Source: Actinomycetes bacterium (GTDB lineage Bacteria > Actinomycetota > Acidimicrobiia > Acidimicrobiales > RAAP-2). From it: 45,940 bases of DNA. The notes under the pieces are model-generated. The model saw only the letters and a program-made list of their open reading frames with translations. It made no database searches and had not been told where the DNA came from. Numbering within the stretch: position 1 is the first letter of the stretch; every line of letters begins with the position of its first letter. The position numbers and the translations under genes are program-made. Of the stretch, positions 34,970-43,119 are shown one piece after another. The DNA is taken from contig JAJYNX010000109.1 in assembly GCA_021786095.1 (NCBI GenBank), positions 1 to 45,940 on the forward strand. The letters are read 5' to 3'.

Positions 34970-36324
34970 CGACGCTGTCCATTGTGAATCCGGCGACGGA
35001 GGTCGAGGTCGCCACCGTCGAGATGCTGGACGTCGAGGCGGTCGACGAGCGTATCGCGCGCGCCCTCGACGCGGCGGGGACCTGGCGCGCGGTGGATCCG
35101 GCCGATCGAGCGCGGCTGCTGCGGCGCTTCGCCGACGTGGTCGACGCGCACCGCGAGGAGCTGGCGCGCCTCGAGGTGGCCAACTCCGGACACACGATCG
35201 CCAACGCGCGCTGGGAGGCCGGCAACGTGCGTGACGTCCTGGCCTACTACGCCGGGGCGGTGGAGCGCCACAGTGGGCGCCAGATTCCGGTCGCCGGCGG
35301 CGTGGACATCACCTTCTACGAGCCGATCGGCGTCGTCGGGGTGATCGCTCCGTGGAACTTCCCGATGCCGATCGCCGGCTGGGGCTTCGCCCCGGCCCTC
35401 GCGGCCGGCAACGTGGTGCTGCTCAAGCCGGCTACGCTCACCCCGCTGACCGCGCTGCGCCTCGGCGAACTGGGGCTCGAGGCGGGCCTACCCGAGGGAG
35501 TCTTCCAGGTACTGGTGGGCGCCGGTCCGGTGGTGGGCCAGCGCCTCGTCACCCACGAGGCCGTGCGCAAGATCTGCTTCACCGGCTCCAACGAGGCGGG
35601 TCGCGCGGTGATGGCGGGCTGCGCCGAGCGGGTGAAGCGGGTCACCCTCGAACTCGGCGGCAAGAGCGCCAACGTCATCTTCGCCGACGCCGATCTGGAG
35701 CGCGCCGCCGCCGCGGCGCCCTACGCGGTGTTCGACAACGCGGGCCAGGACTGCTGCGCGCGGTCGCGGATCCTGGTCGAGGCGTCAGCGCACGACCGGT
35801 TCATGGAGCTCTTCGAGGCGGCGGTGAAGAGGGTGCGCGTGGGCGACCCCTCGGAGGAGACCAGCGAGATGGGTCCGCTCATCTCCGCGGCGCAGTGCGC
35901 CAGCGTGGCGCGCTACGTCGACGAGGCGACCGTGGCCTTTCGGGGTAGCGCCCCCGAGGGACCCGGCTACTGGTACGCGCCGACGGTGCTCGAGGGGGAC
36001 CGTGATCGTCCCTCGTACCGCGAGGAGATCTTCGGTCCGGTGGTCTCGGTGGTCCCCTTCGCCGACGAGGCCGAGGCCGTGACCCTGGCCAACGAGGGGC
36101 CCTACGGTCTCTCGGGTTCGCTGTGGACGCGCGACGTGGGTCGGGCGCTGCGCGTGGCGCGCGCCATCGAGACCGGGACGCTCTCGGTCAACTCGAACTC
36201 CTCGGTGCGCTACGCGACGCCCTTCGGGGGGTACAAGCAGTCGGGCCTCGGCCGCGAGCTCGGCCCCGACGCGCTGCTCGGCTTCAGCGAGGAGAAGAAC
36301 GTGTTTCTCTCAACGGAGGTGTGA
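34966..36324 (+). CDS. Aldehyde dehydrogenase family protein
   Basis: 452 residues. Catalytic Cys263 in NAGQDCCAR (first Cys of the pair), general base Glu229 in VTLELGGKS, NAD-binding GSNEAGRAV and PWNFPMPIAGWG, and FGPVVSVVPF near the C-terminus. It oxidises an aldehyde to an acid with NAD(P). In this operon the probable substrate is a gamma-glutamylamino aldehyde formed after amine oxidation, but no amine oxidase gene is here, so that is inference. Its stop shares bases with the SDR start. Confidence 0.92.
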   Translation: MTTLSIVNPATEVEVATVEMLDVEAVDERIARALDAAGTWRAVDPADRARLLRRFADVVDAHREELARLEVANSGHTIANARWEAGNVRDVLAYYAGAVERHSGRQIPVAGGVDITFYEPIGVVGVIAPWNFPMPIAGWGFAPALAAGNVVLLKPATLTPLTALRLGELGLEAGLPEGVFQVLVGAGPVVGQRLVTHEAVRKICFTGSNEAGRAVMAGCAERVKRVTLELGGKSANVIFADADLERAAAAAPYAVFDNAGQDCCARSRILVEASAHDRFMELFEAAVKRVRVGDPSEETSEMGPLISAAQCASVARYVDEATVAFRGSAPEGPGYWYAPTVLEGDRDRPSYREEIFGPVVSVVPFADEAEAVTLANEGPYGLSGSLWTRDVGRALRVARAIETGTLSVNSNSSVRYATPFGGYKQSGLGRELGPDALLGFSEEKNVFLSTEV

Positions 36325-37088
36325 TGGGACGACTGGACGACAAGGTGGCCGTGATCACGGGCGCGGCGAGCGGCATCGGGCGCGCGAGCGCGCGGCGCTT
36401 CGCCGCCGAGGGGGCCTCGGTGGTGGTCGCGGACGTGCTGGTGGACGAGGGCACCGCCCTGGCCGCGGAGATCGGCGGAACGTTCGTGGAGGTGGACGTG
36501 GCCAGCGAGGAGAGCGTGCGCGCCCTCTACGAGCGCGCCGCCGCGGTCTACGGGGGCGTGGACGTTCTCTTCAACAACGCCGGGATCTCGCCGCCGGAGG
36601 ACGACTCGATCCTCACGACCACCCTGGAGGCGTGGCGTCACGTCCAGGACGTCAACCTCACCTCGGTGTACCTGTGCTGCAAGTACGGGATTCCCCACCT
36701 GCTCGCGCGCGGGGGCGGCTCGGTGATCAACACGGCCTCCTTCGTGGCGGTGCTGGGCTCGGCGACGTCCCAGATCTCCTACAGCGCCTCCAAGGGTGGG
36801 GTCCTGTCGATGAGCCGCGAGTTGGCTGTCCAGTTCGCGCGCCAGGGGGTGCGGGTGAACGCGCTGTGCCCCGGGCCGGTCAACACGCCCCTACTCCAGG
36901 AGCTGTTCGCCAAGGATCCCGAGCGCGCCGCGCGCCGGCTGGTGCACGTGCCGATGGGCCGTTTCGGGGAGCCCGAGGAGATCGCCGCCGCGGCGCTCTT
37001 TCTCGCGAGCGACGACGCCTCGTTCGTCACGGCCACCACCTTCATGGCCGACGGCGGCGTGGCCGCGGCCTACGTCACGCCGCTGTAG
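36324..37088 (+). CDS. SDR family oxidoreductase after the GS/ALDH genes
   Basis: 254 residues. TGAASGIG nucleotide motif (about residues 12-19), NNAGISPPE, Tyr153/Lys157 in SYSASK, and PMGRFGEPEEIAAAALFLAS near the C-terminus. Typical NAD(P)-dependent dehydrogenase, most like 3-oxoacyl-ACP reductase-type enzymes. ATG 36324 has a CGGAGGTG site just upstream; GTG 36321 is an in-frame alternative. Third gene of the operon; substrate unknown. Confidence 0.9.
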   Translation: MGRLDDKVAVITGAASGIGRASARRFAAEGASVVVADVLVDEGTALAAEIGGTFVEVDVASEESVRALYERAAAVYGGVDVLFNNAGISPPEDDSILTTTLEAWRHVQDVNLTSVYLCCKYGIPHLLARGGGSVINTASFVAVLGSATSQISYSASKGGVLSMSRELAVQFARQGVRVNALCPGPVNTPLLQELFAKDPERAARRLVHVPMGRFGEPEEIAAAALFLASDDASFVTATTFMADGGVAAAYVTPL

Positions 37089-37094
37089 CGGCCG

Positions 37095-37121
37095 CCGTCG
37101 TCCGGGTACCCCGGACGACGG
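37095..37121 (+). terminator. 12-bp perfect hairpin between convergent genes
   Basis: CCGTCGTCCGGG pairs perfectly with CCCGGACGACGG around a TAC loop. It lies between the SDR stop (37088) and the cysteine-synthase-like stop (37127), so it can act on both strands. No T-tract. Confidence 0.65.
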
Positions 37122-37126
37122 TCAGT

Positions 37127-38050
37127 TCAGGCCTGGGTGAAGTACTCGCTGAGGTACTTCTCGCCCTCGTCGGCGAGGATCGTGACGACGGTGCGCGACG
37201 GGTCCTCGGCCAGCAGGCGGCGCGCGGCCACCACGTTCGCGCCCGAGCTGGGTCCGACCAGGAGGCCGAAGTCGCGGGCGAGGCGGCGCATCTCGGCGAC
37301 CGCGTCGTCACTGTGCACCGCGACGACGCGGTCCACGATCTCGCGGTGGCGCAGGTAGATGCCGGGCACGAAGCCGTCGGCGATGCCCTCGATGTGGTGC
37401 AGCCCCGTGTCACCGCAGGCGATGGTGCACGACTCGTCGGGCTCGAGGGCCACCAGGAGGGTGTCGGGGTTGGCCGCGCGCAGTGCGTATCCCACCCCGA
37501 TCAGGGTGCCCCCGGTCCCGACGCCCATGACGAAGGCGTCGACGCGCCGTGGCGCGAGCTGACCGATGATCTCCGGGCCCAGCCAGGTGCGGTTCTCCTC
37601 GACGTTCCACTCCGACTCGAACTGGTGGGGCGCGAAGAATCCCGGGAGCGCGCCGAGTCGGTTGGCCTCCTCCACCGCCTCGTTGACGGCGAAGGTGCCG
37701 ATGGAGCGCACCTCGGCGCCGAAGGCGCGCGAGATCGCGGTGCGCTCGGGGCTGAACCCCTCGGGGGTGAGCACCAGCATGGGGTAGCCCTTGACGGCGG
37801 CGACCATGCTCATGGCGTTGCCGGTGTTGCCGCTGGAGGCCTCGACGATGGTGTCGCCGGGGTGGAGCACGCCCTCGCGCTCGGCGCGCTCGATGATGTA
37901 GCGCGCCATGCGGGCCTTGACCGAGCCCGACGGGTTGAGGTACTCGAGCTTGACCCACACGCCGTCGATCTCCAGCAGGGGGGTGGCGCCGATGGCGTCG
38001 AGGACGGTGGTCGCGCTCGTCGCGCTCGTCGTCGTCGTGGTGGCTGTCAT
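37127..38050 (-). CDS. PLP-dependent cysteine synthase-like enzyme
   Basis: 307 residues, fold II PLP enzyme of the CysK/CysM/CBS family. The internal aldimine Lys is Lys45 in NPSGSVKARMA; SSGNTGNAMSM binds the substrate carboxylate, and GVGTGGTLIGVGYAL binds the PLP phosphate. GLLVGPSSGANVVAA lies near the C-terminus. It should make cysteine from O-acetylserine (or a related acceptor) and sulfide. Thr/Ser repeats (TATTTTTSATSATT) sit before the fold, encoded by a GTC/GTG-rich stretch. I chose the ATG at 38050; the frame continues upstream without family similarity. Divergent from the Acs-like gene (136 bases between starts). Confidence 0.87.
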   Translation of the reverse strand: MTATTTTTSATSATTVLDAIGATPLLEIDGVWVKLEYLNPSGSVKARMARYIIERAEREGVLHPGDTIVEASSGNTGNAMSMVAAVKGYPMLVLTPEGFSPERTAISRAFGAEVRSIGTFAVNEAVEEANRLGALPGFFAPHQFESEWNVEENRTWLGPEIIGQLAPRRVDAFVMGVGTGGTLIGVGYALRAANPDTLLVALEPDESCTIACGDTGLHHIEGIADGFVPGIYLRHREIVDRVVAVHSDDAVAEMRRLARDFGLLVGPSSGANVVAARRLLAEDPSRTVVTILADEGEKYLSEYFTQA

Positions 38051-38186
38051 GGGATCTCCCTCGATCGTGACATCCACAGTACGACGTTGCCCGGCGGCGA
38101 GCGCGGCGGCCCGACGTCGAGTCGCGGGCGGCGGTAGTGTCGGTCGCGAGTCCGCCTGCGCGGTGGGCCGTGGACCGGGGGGTGAC

Positions 38187-40196
38187 ATGGACGGGCGACC
38201 TCAGGACGAAGAACGAGGGGGCGAACCGGGCGGAGCGCTCGGCGATCTGCCCGCTCTGGTGCGTGACGCCGAGCTGGTGCCTCCGCCCCGCCCGGCGTCG
38301 GGCCGCTTGCCGGTGGCCACCCTCGAGGAGTTTCGCGCCCTCTACCGGCGCTCCATCGACGACGTCGGTGCGTACTGGGCCGAGGTCGCCGGCGAGCTCG
38401 AGTGGAGCGCCGGCTGGCCACCCTCGCCGGCGATGACCGGGAGCCTGGCCGAGGGGTTCAACTTCTTCCCCGGGGCGCGGGGCAACGTGAGCGTCAACTG
38501 CGTCGATCGCCACGCGCGCGCCACACCACACAAGGAGGCGGTTCGCTGGATCGGTGAGGACGGGGCGCAGCGGGCGTGGACCTACGCCGAGTTCGCCGAC
38601 CAGACCGCGCGCTTCGCCCAGGTCCTGGTCGACCTCGGGGTGTCGCGCGGTGACGTCGTGGCGCTCTACCTGCCCAACCTGCTCGAGACCTTCGCGGTGG
38701 TGCACGCGTGCCTGCGTATCGGGGCGATCTACAACATCATCTTCTCGGGCTTCTCCGCGACGGCCCTCGCCGAGCGTGTCGTCGACACCGGGGCGCGGGT
38801 CGTGGTGACCGCCGACGAGACGTTCCGTCGCGGCCGGGCCCTCGCGCTCAAGGCGACGCTCGACGAGGTCCTGGACCGCCTGCCCAGCGTGGAGCACGTG
38901 GTCGTCGTGCGTCGTAGCGCCAACCCCGCGACGCCCATGACCGCGCCGCGCGATCGCTACTACGACGACCTGATGGCGGCGACCCCCCACGGAGCCGACC
39001 CCGTGCCCCTCGAGGCCAACGACCCCGGCTTCATCATCTACACGAGCGGGACCAGCGCCCGCCCCAAGGGGCTCGTGCACAGCGGACTGGGTTTTCTCAC
39101 CGGCGCCTACCACAACGTGAAGTACGCGCTCGACCTCGGGCCGGAGGACGTGTACTGGTGCACGGCCGACTGTGGCTGGCTGACCTTCCCGATCTTCGAG
39201 CTGATCGGCGCGACGGCCTGCGGCGCCACGATGCTGGCGACCGAGGGCGCGCTGGACTATCCCGGACCGCAGCGGCTCTACTCGATCCTGGAGGAGCACC
39301 GGGTGACCAAGGTCTTCACCGCGCCGACGGTGCTGCGCATGCTGGCGCGTCACGGGGGCGAGCTGGCCTCGCGTTTCGACCTCTCGGCGCTGTCGCTCCT
39401 GGCGCTGGTGGGTGAGCCCCTCGACGCCACCACCTGGCACTGGGTGCGCGACCACCTCGGCGACGGGTCGCTCGAGATCAACAACACCTACGGCCAGAGC
39501 GAGACGGGCAGCGCGTGGACCTCCTCGGCGGTGGGCGTGACGCCGGCCAAGCCCGGCTCGTGCGGCGTCGCCCTACCGGGCCACGACTACGCGATCGTCG
39601 ACGAGGCGGGCGAGCCGGTGGCGACCGGGTCGGTCGGGTACCTCACGATCACTCAGCCCTTCCCGGCGCTGGTTCGCACCATCTGGGGAGACCCGCAGCG
39701 CTACCGCGCGCAGTACTTCACGCGTTTTGGGCCCTCGCGCTACGACAGCGCCGACGCCGCGATCAAGGACGCCGACGAGCACGTCTGGGTCGTGGGTCGG
39801 GTGGACGACGTGATCAACGTGGCGGCGCACCGGCTCTCGACGATGGAGATGGAGAGCGCGCTGCTGACGATGCCCGGCGTGGCGGAGGCTGCCGTGATCG
39901 GCGTCGACGACTCGGTCAAGGGCCAGGTGCCCGAGGCCTTCGTGACGCTCACGTCCGCGCCGGGGACCGCGATCAGTGAGGAGGACCTGCGCCAGCGCCT
40001 GGTCGATCAGATCGGCGCGATCGCGCGCCCACGCCGCGTCCACGTGCTCTCGACGATGCCGCGCACCCGCAGCGGCAAGATCGTGCGTCGGCTGTTGCGC
40101 GAGCTGGTGGTCGACGGTGCCGCGCGCGGTGACACCAGCGGCCTCGAGGACCCCGAAGTCCTGGCGCAGCTCGAGGCCGAGTTGCGCCGCGAGTAG
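38187..40196 (+). CDS. Acetyl-CoA synthetase-like AMP-forming acyl-CoA ligase
   Basis: 669 residues. An N-terminal ACAS_N-type segment has FRALYRRSIDDVGAYWAEVA and LNVSVNCVDRH-like FPGARGNVSVNCVDRHA. P-loop IIYTSGTSARPKG (Tyr285), ADCGWLTFPI, and catalytic Lys631 in RTRSGKIVRR, all like acetyl-CoA synthetase. But the acyl pocket block reads NTYGQSETG: Gly436 replaces the Trp that limits true Acs to acetate, so a larger acyl chain is expected. Early residues are variable and the start ATG (GGGGGTGACATG) is reasonable. The gene ends 6 bases before the SufR-like stop (convergent). Confidence 0.88.
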   Translation: MDGRPQDEERGGEPGGALGDLPALVRDAELVPPPRPASGRLPVATLEEFRALYRRSIDDVGAYWAEVAGELEWSAGWPPSPAMTGSLAEGFNFFPGARGNVSVNCVDRHARATPHKEAVRWIGEDGAQRAWTYAEFADQTARFAQVLVDLGVSRGDVVALYLPNLLETFAVVHACLRIGAIYNIIFSGFSATALAERVVDTGARVVVTADETFRRGRALALKATLDEVLDRLPSVEHVVVVRRSANPATPMTAPRDRYYDDLMAATPHGADPVPLEANDPGFIIYTSGTSARPKGLVHSGLGFLTGAYHNVKYALDLGPEDVYWCTADCGWLTFPIFELIGATACGATMLATEGALDYPGPQRLYSILEEHRVTKVFTAPTVLRMLARHGGELASRFDLSALSLLALVGEPLDATTWHWVRDHLGDGSLEINNTYGQSETGSAWTSSAVGVTPAKPGSCGVALPGHDYAIVDEAGEPVATGSVGYLTITQPFPALVRTIWGDPQRYRAQYFTRFGPSRYDSADAAIKDADEHVWVVGRVDDVINVAAHRLSTMEMESALLTMPGVAEAAVIGVDDSVKGQVPEAFVTLTSAPGTAISEEDLRQRLVDQIGAIARPRRVHVLSTMPRTRSGKIVRRLLRELVVDGAARGDTSGLEDPEVLAQLEAELRRE

Positions 40197-40202
40197 GCCC
40201 GA

Positions 40203-40916
40203 TCAGGCGGTCACGCGGCAGGCGTCGTCGCCGCGCGCGCGCGAGCTGAGCGTGACCGTCGAGCGCCCGTGGCCCAACCCCTCGAGCAGGCCCGCGATGA
40301 GGCCGCGATCGAGCGCGCACAGGACCGGGTGGTGGGTCGCCACCGAGCCGAAGGGGCAGTTCTCGGAGACGACGGCGTTGGCGTTGGTCTCGTCGGGGCG
40401 CGCCGCGAAGCCGTGCGCGGTGAGCAGGCCCGCGATCGCGCTCATGGCGTCCTTGACCGAGCGCGTCGAGGAGTCGCCGGCGCCCAGACCCGGCGCCAGC
40501 GTGCGCCCGTACTCGACGCCCACGTCGTGGGCCAGTGACTCCGAGGCGTCCGGACCCAGGCGCTCCAGGGCCATCTCCAGCAGCGCGACCAGCAGCGCGT
40601 CGCGGCGCACCGAGCCCTCCATGGCGAGCGAGTCGTCGATCACGCGGTAGCCACGGGCCGGTCGACCCGCCGTGGCCTTGCGCACGTTGTCGAAGGTGAC
40701 GTAGCCGCCCTCGGTGAGCCGTTCGAGGTGGTGGCGCACGACGTTGGCGTGCACCTGGCAGTGCTCGGCGAGGGTGGCGGCGGTGGCGCCGGGGTTCTCC
40801 CGGAGGAACAGGTAGATCTTGCGTCGGGTCGAGTCACCGAAGGAGTGGGTGAGGCTGGTCACCGTGGCCGTGAAGAGGGCGGGGTCGAGGTCGTGTTCCA
40901 CCGGCGTCGACGTCAT
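40203..40916 (-). CDS. SufR-like HTH regulator with C-terminal cysteines
   Basis: 237 residues. N-terminal ArsR/MarR-type winged helix (about residues 18-90): STRRKIYLFLREN, TAATLAEHCQVHANVVRHHL and a GRPARGY wing. The C-terminal domain ends with ENCPFG, HHPVLCALD and DACRV, giving Cys187, Cys200 and Cys233 (C-x12-C-x32-C). SufR-type iron-sulfur regulators have a comparable C-x12-C start in this region. It is divergent from mrp/apbC, 77 bases between starts, a carrier in the same cluster-assembly function. It may sense Fe-S status and control mrp. Family resemblance is good; Fe-S binding is inferred. Confidence 0.8.
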   Translation of the reverse strand: MTSTPVEHDLDPALFTATVTSLTHSFGDSTRRKIYLFLRENPGATAATLAEHCQVHANVVRHHLERLTEGGYVTFDNVRKATAGRPARGYRVIDDSLAMEGSVRRDALLVALLEMALERLGPDASESLAHDVGVEYGRTLAPGLGAGDSSTRSVKDAMSAIAGLLTAHGFAARPDETNANAVVSENCPFGSVATHHPVLCALDRGLIAGLLEGLGHGRSTVTLSSRARGDDACRVTA

Positions 40917-40993
40917 GGGCTCAGTGTACGGGGTGGCGGCGCGGACTCGGCGGTAACCTCGACGTGGCCCCACTACCAGGCAAAGGACGTACC

Positions 40994-42116
40994 GTGACCC
41001 TCGACCCCCAGCTGCGCGAACGGATTGACGCGATCGTGGAGCCCCAGCTCGTGCGCCCCCCTGGGCGAGCTGGGCTTCGTGGGGGCGCTCGGCGAGAGTG
41101 GGGGCGCGCCCTTGGTCGAGCTGGTGCTGCCGGTCACCGGGTGGCCGAACCTGGCGTACCTGGAGGCCGCCGTGGTCGAGCGCGTCCCCGGGGCGCGGGT
41201 GGTCGTGCGCGCGATGAACGACGACGAGCGCCTCGCGCTGCGCAACTTCCTGCGCGGGGCGATGGTCGGCGAGGCGTCCGAGCACGGTCACGCTCACGGG
41301 GAGGGGGAGGCGTCGCCGCGCTTTCTGGCCAAGACGTCGCGCACCCGCGTGCTGGGCATCTCGTCGGGCAAGGGCGGAGTTGGCAAGTCGTCGGTCAGCG
41401 TGAACCTGGCGATCGCGCTGGCTCGCGCCGGCCACCAGGTGGGCGTCCTGGACGCCGACGTCTACGGCTTCTCCCTGCCCAAGATGCTCGGGGCGGTCAA
41501 CGACCCGATCGTGCTGGGCGACCTGGTGATCCCCACGCTCGCCCACGGGGTGCGCTGCGTGTCGATGGGCTACTTCGTGCCCGACGAGCAGCCGGTCATC
41601 TGGCGCGGACCGATGCTGCACAAGGCGATCGAGCAGCTCGTCACCGAGGCGTGGTGGGACGAGCCGGACTTCCTGCTGATCGACATGCCGCCGGGCACCG
41701 GCGACGTCGCGCTGACGCTGTCCGAGGTGCTGCCGCGTATCGAGATGTACGTCGTGACGACGCCCCAGGCGGCGGCCCAGCGCGTGGCCCAGCGATCGGC
41801 CTACGCGGCGCGCAAGCTCAAGCTGGCCGTTCGCGGGGTGATCGAGAACATGAGCTGGTTCACCGGTGACGACGGACGTCGTTACGAGATCTTCGGTTCC
41901 GGTGGAGGCGAGCAACTCGCGCGTGACCTCGGGGTTCCCCTACTCGGACAGATCCCCCTGGACGTCGTGCTGCGCGAGGGTGGCGACGCGGGCGCCCCGG
42001 TGGTGGTGGCCCATCCCGAGTCCGAGGCGGCGCGGGCCTTCACCGCGCTCGCCGGCGCGGTGGCGGCGCAGGGCGCGGCGCGGGTCTATCGTCAGGAGCT
42101 CAAGCTGCTCTCGTGA
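40994..42116 (+). CDS. Mrp/ApbC family P-loop ATPase, apparent frameshift near residue 22
   Basis: Two joined frames. From GTG 40994 (AAAGGACG site) the protein reads TLDPQLRERIDAIVEPQLVR, a DUF59/MIP18-like start. After the run of six C at 41056-41061 the matching continuation (PLGELGFVGALGESGG) is in the next frame to the TGA at 42116. Removing one C gives 373 residues, the family length. The ATPase part has ISSGKGGVGKSS (the deviant P-loop Lys), LDADVYGFSLPKM and LIDMPPGTGD. The CxxC that bridges a cluster in many ApbC proteins is not visible where expected (ENMSWFTGDDGRRYEIFG). Read unchanged, translation could begin at TTG 41025. Sequencing error in the C run is most likely. Confidence 0.85.
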
Positions 42117-42152
42117 TCGTCGACCCTCGGGCCGGGGGCCCACCGAGCAGGT

Positions 42153-42190
42153 AGTCACAGCCAGTCACAGTCAGTCCGTCGCAGTCCGCC
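42153..42190 (+). repeat. Four degenerate 10-bp tandem repeats upstream of an SDR gene
   Basis: AGTCACAGCC, AGTCACAGTC, AGTCCGTCGC and AGTCCGCC in register at 10-base spacing, ending 16 bases before the GTG at 42207. The period is one helical turn, as in direct-repeat operators. It follows a GC hairpin (42126-42147) that may terminate mrp. Confidence 0.4.
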
Positions 42191-42206
42191 AGAGGGGGGG
42201 TACAGG

Positions 42207-43052
42207 GTGAACCTGGAGGGAAAGACCGCCGTCATCACGGGAGGCGCCAGCGGCATCGGCCTGGCGACGGCTCGGCGCTTCGCCGCGGCCGGTGTGAACC
42301 TGGTGCTGGGCGACGTGGAGCCCGACGCCCTGGAGCACGCGCTGCGTGCGTTGCGCGCGGACGGCGCGTCGGTGCTCGGGGTAGGGGTGGACGTGGCGCG
42401 CGAGGCGGACGTGATGGCGCTGCGTGACGCCGCGCTATCCCACTTCGGCGCGGTGCACATCGTGTTCAACAACGCGGGCGTGGGGGGCGGCGCCACCATC
42501 GGCACGCCCAAGGCGGTCTGGGACTGGGTCCTCGGGGTCAACCTCGAGGGGGTGATCAACGGCATCAACGCCTTCGTGCCGTACTTCCTCGAGCGCGACG
42601 AGGGTCACGTGATCAACACCGCGTCGCTCGCGGGTCTCGGTGGAGTGCCCGGCATGGGGGCCTACTGCGCCTCGAAGTTCGCCGTCGTGGGGGTCTCCGA
42701 GGCGTTGTTCCACGAGCTGGCGCTGCGCGACGCGAACGTGGGGGTCTCGGTGCTCTGCCCCGGCTTCGTGCGCACACGCATCGCCGACGCCGCGCGCAAC
42801 ATGCCCCGAGGGCTGATCGACGACGAGGACGATCCGCGCGCGCGGGCTCTCGACGACCTGGCCCGCGAGGCCGTCGAGGCGGGCATCGACCCGGCCATCG
42901 TGGGCGAGCGGGTGGCGCACGCCGTGGAGGCCAACGAGTTCTGGATCCTCACCCACGAGCGCGCGGCCCTGCGCACGACCGAGCAGCGCCTCGCGTGGAT
43001 GCGCGGAGGTCCGGCGCCGGGCATCAACCTGCGCGCGGCCGCGCAGCCCTAG
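42207..43052 (+). CDS. SDR family oxidoreductase
   Basis: 281 residues. ITGGASGIGLATA holds the nucleotide loop (about residues 10-18), NNAGVGGG, Tyr153/Lys157 in AYCASKF, and LCPGFVRTRI. A C-terminal region of about 85 residues contains VGERVAHAVEANEFWILTH, seen in SDRs that handle larger hydrophobic substrates. The GTG start at 42207 follows a GAGGGGGGG-type site at 42192-42200. Alone on its strand; 67 bases before the next gene's start. Substrate unknown. Confidence 0.9.
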   Translation: MNLEGKTAVITGGASGIGLATARRFAAAGVNLVLGDVEPDALEHALRALRADGASVLGVGVDVAREADVMALRDAALSHFGAVHIVFNNAGVGGGATIGTPKAVWDWVLGVNLEGVINGINAFVPYFLERDEGHVINTASLAGLGGVPGMGAYCASKFAVVGVSEALFHELALRDANVGVSVLCPGFVRTRIADAARNMPRGLIDDEDDPRARALDDLAREAVEAGIDPAIVGERVAHAVEANEFWILTHERAALRTTEQRLAWMRGGPAPGINLRAAAQP

Positions 43053-43119
43053 CCCGCCACTCTCGGCCGTGCGTCGCGTCGGGCGCTCCGGGGCGTCGAC
43101 CGTGCGTAACGTGAGGGGC

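Noticed and set aside
37410-39455. 681-codon minus-strand frame over the Acs-like gene
   Set aside because: Only low-complexity Arg/Gly/His/Val residues without motifs; the plus-strand Acs-like protein has all catalytic motifs.
40917-41916. Extension of the SufR-like gene to 41915 on the minus strand
   Set aside because: It would run across the whole mrp gene; residues before the ATG at 40916 show no HTH-family similarity.
42153-42190. CRISPR-like repeat array
   Set aside because: Units are 10 bases with no spacers and there are no cas genes; this is a short tandem repeat.
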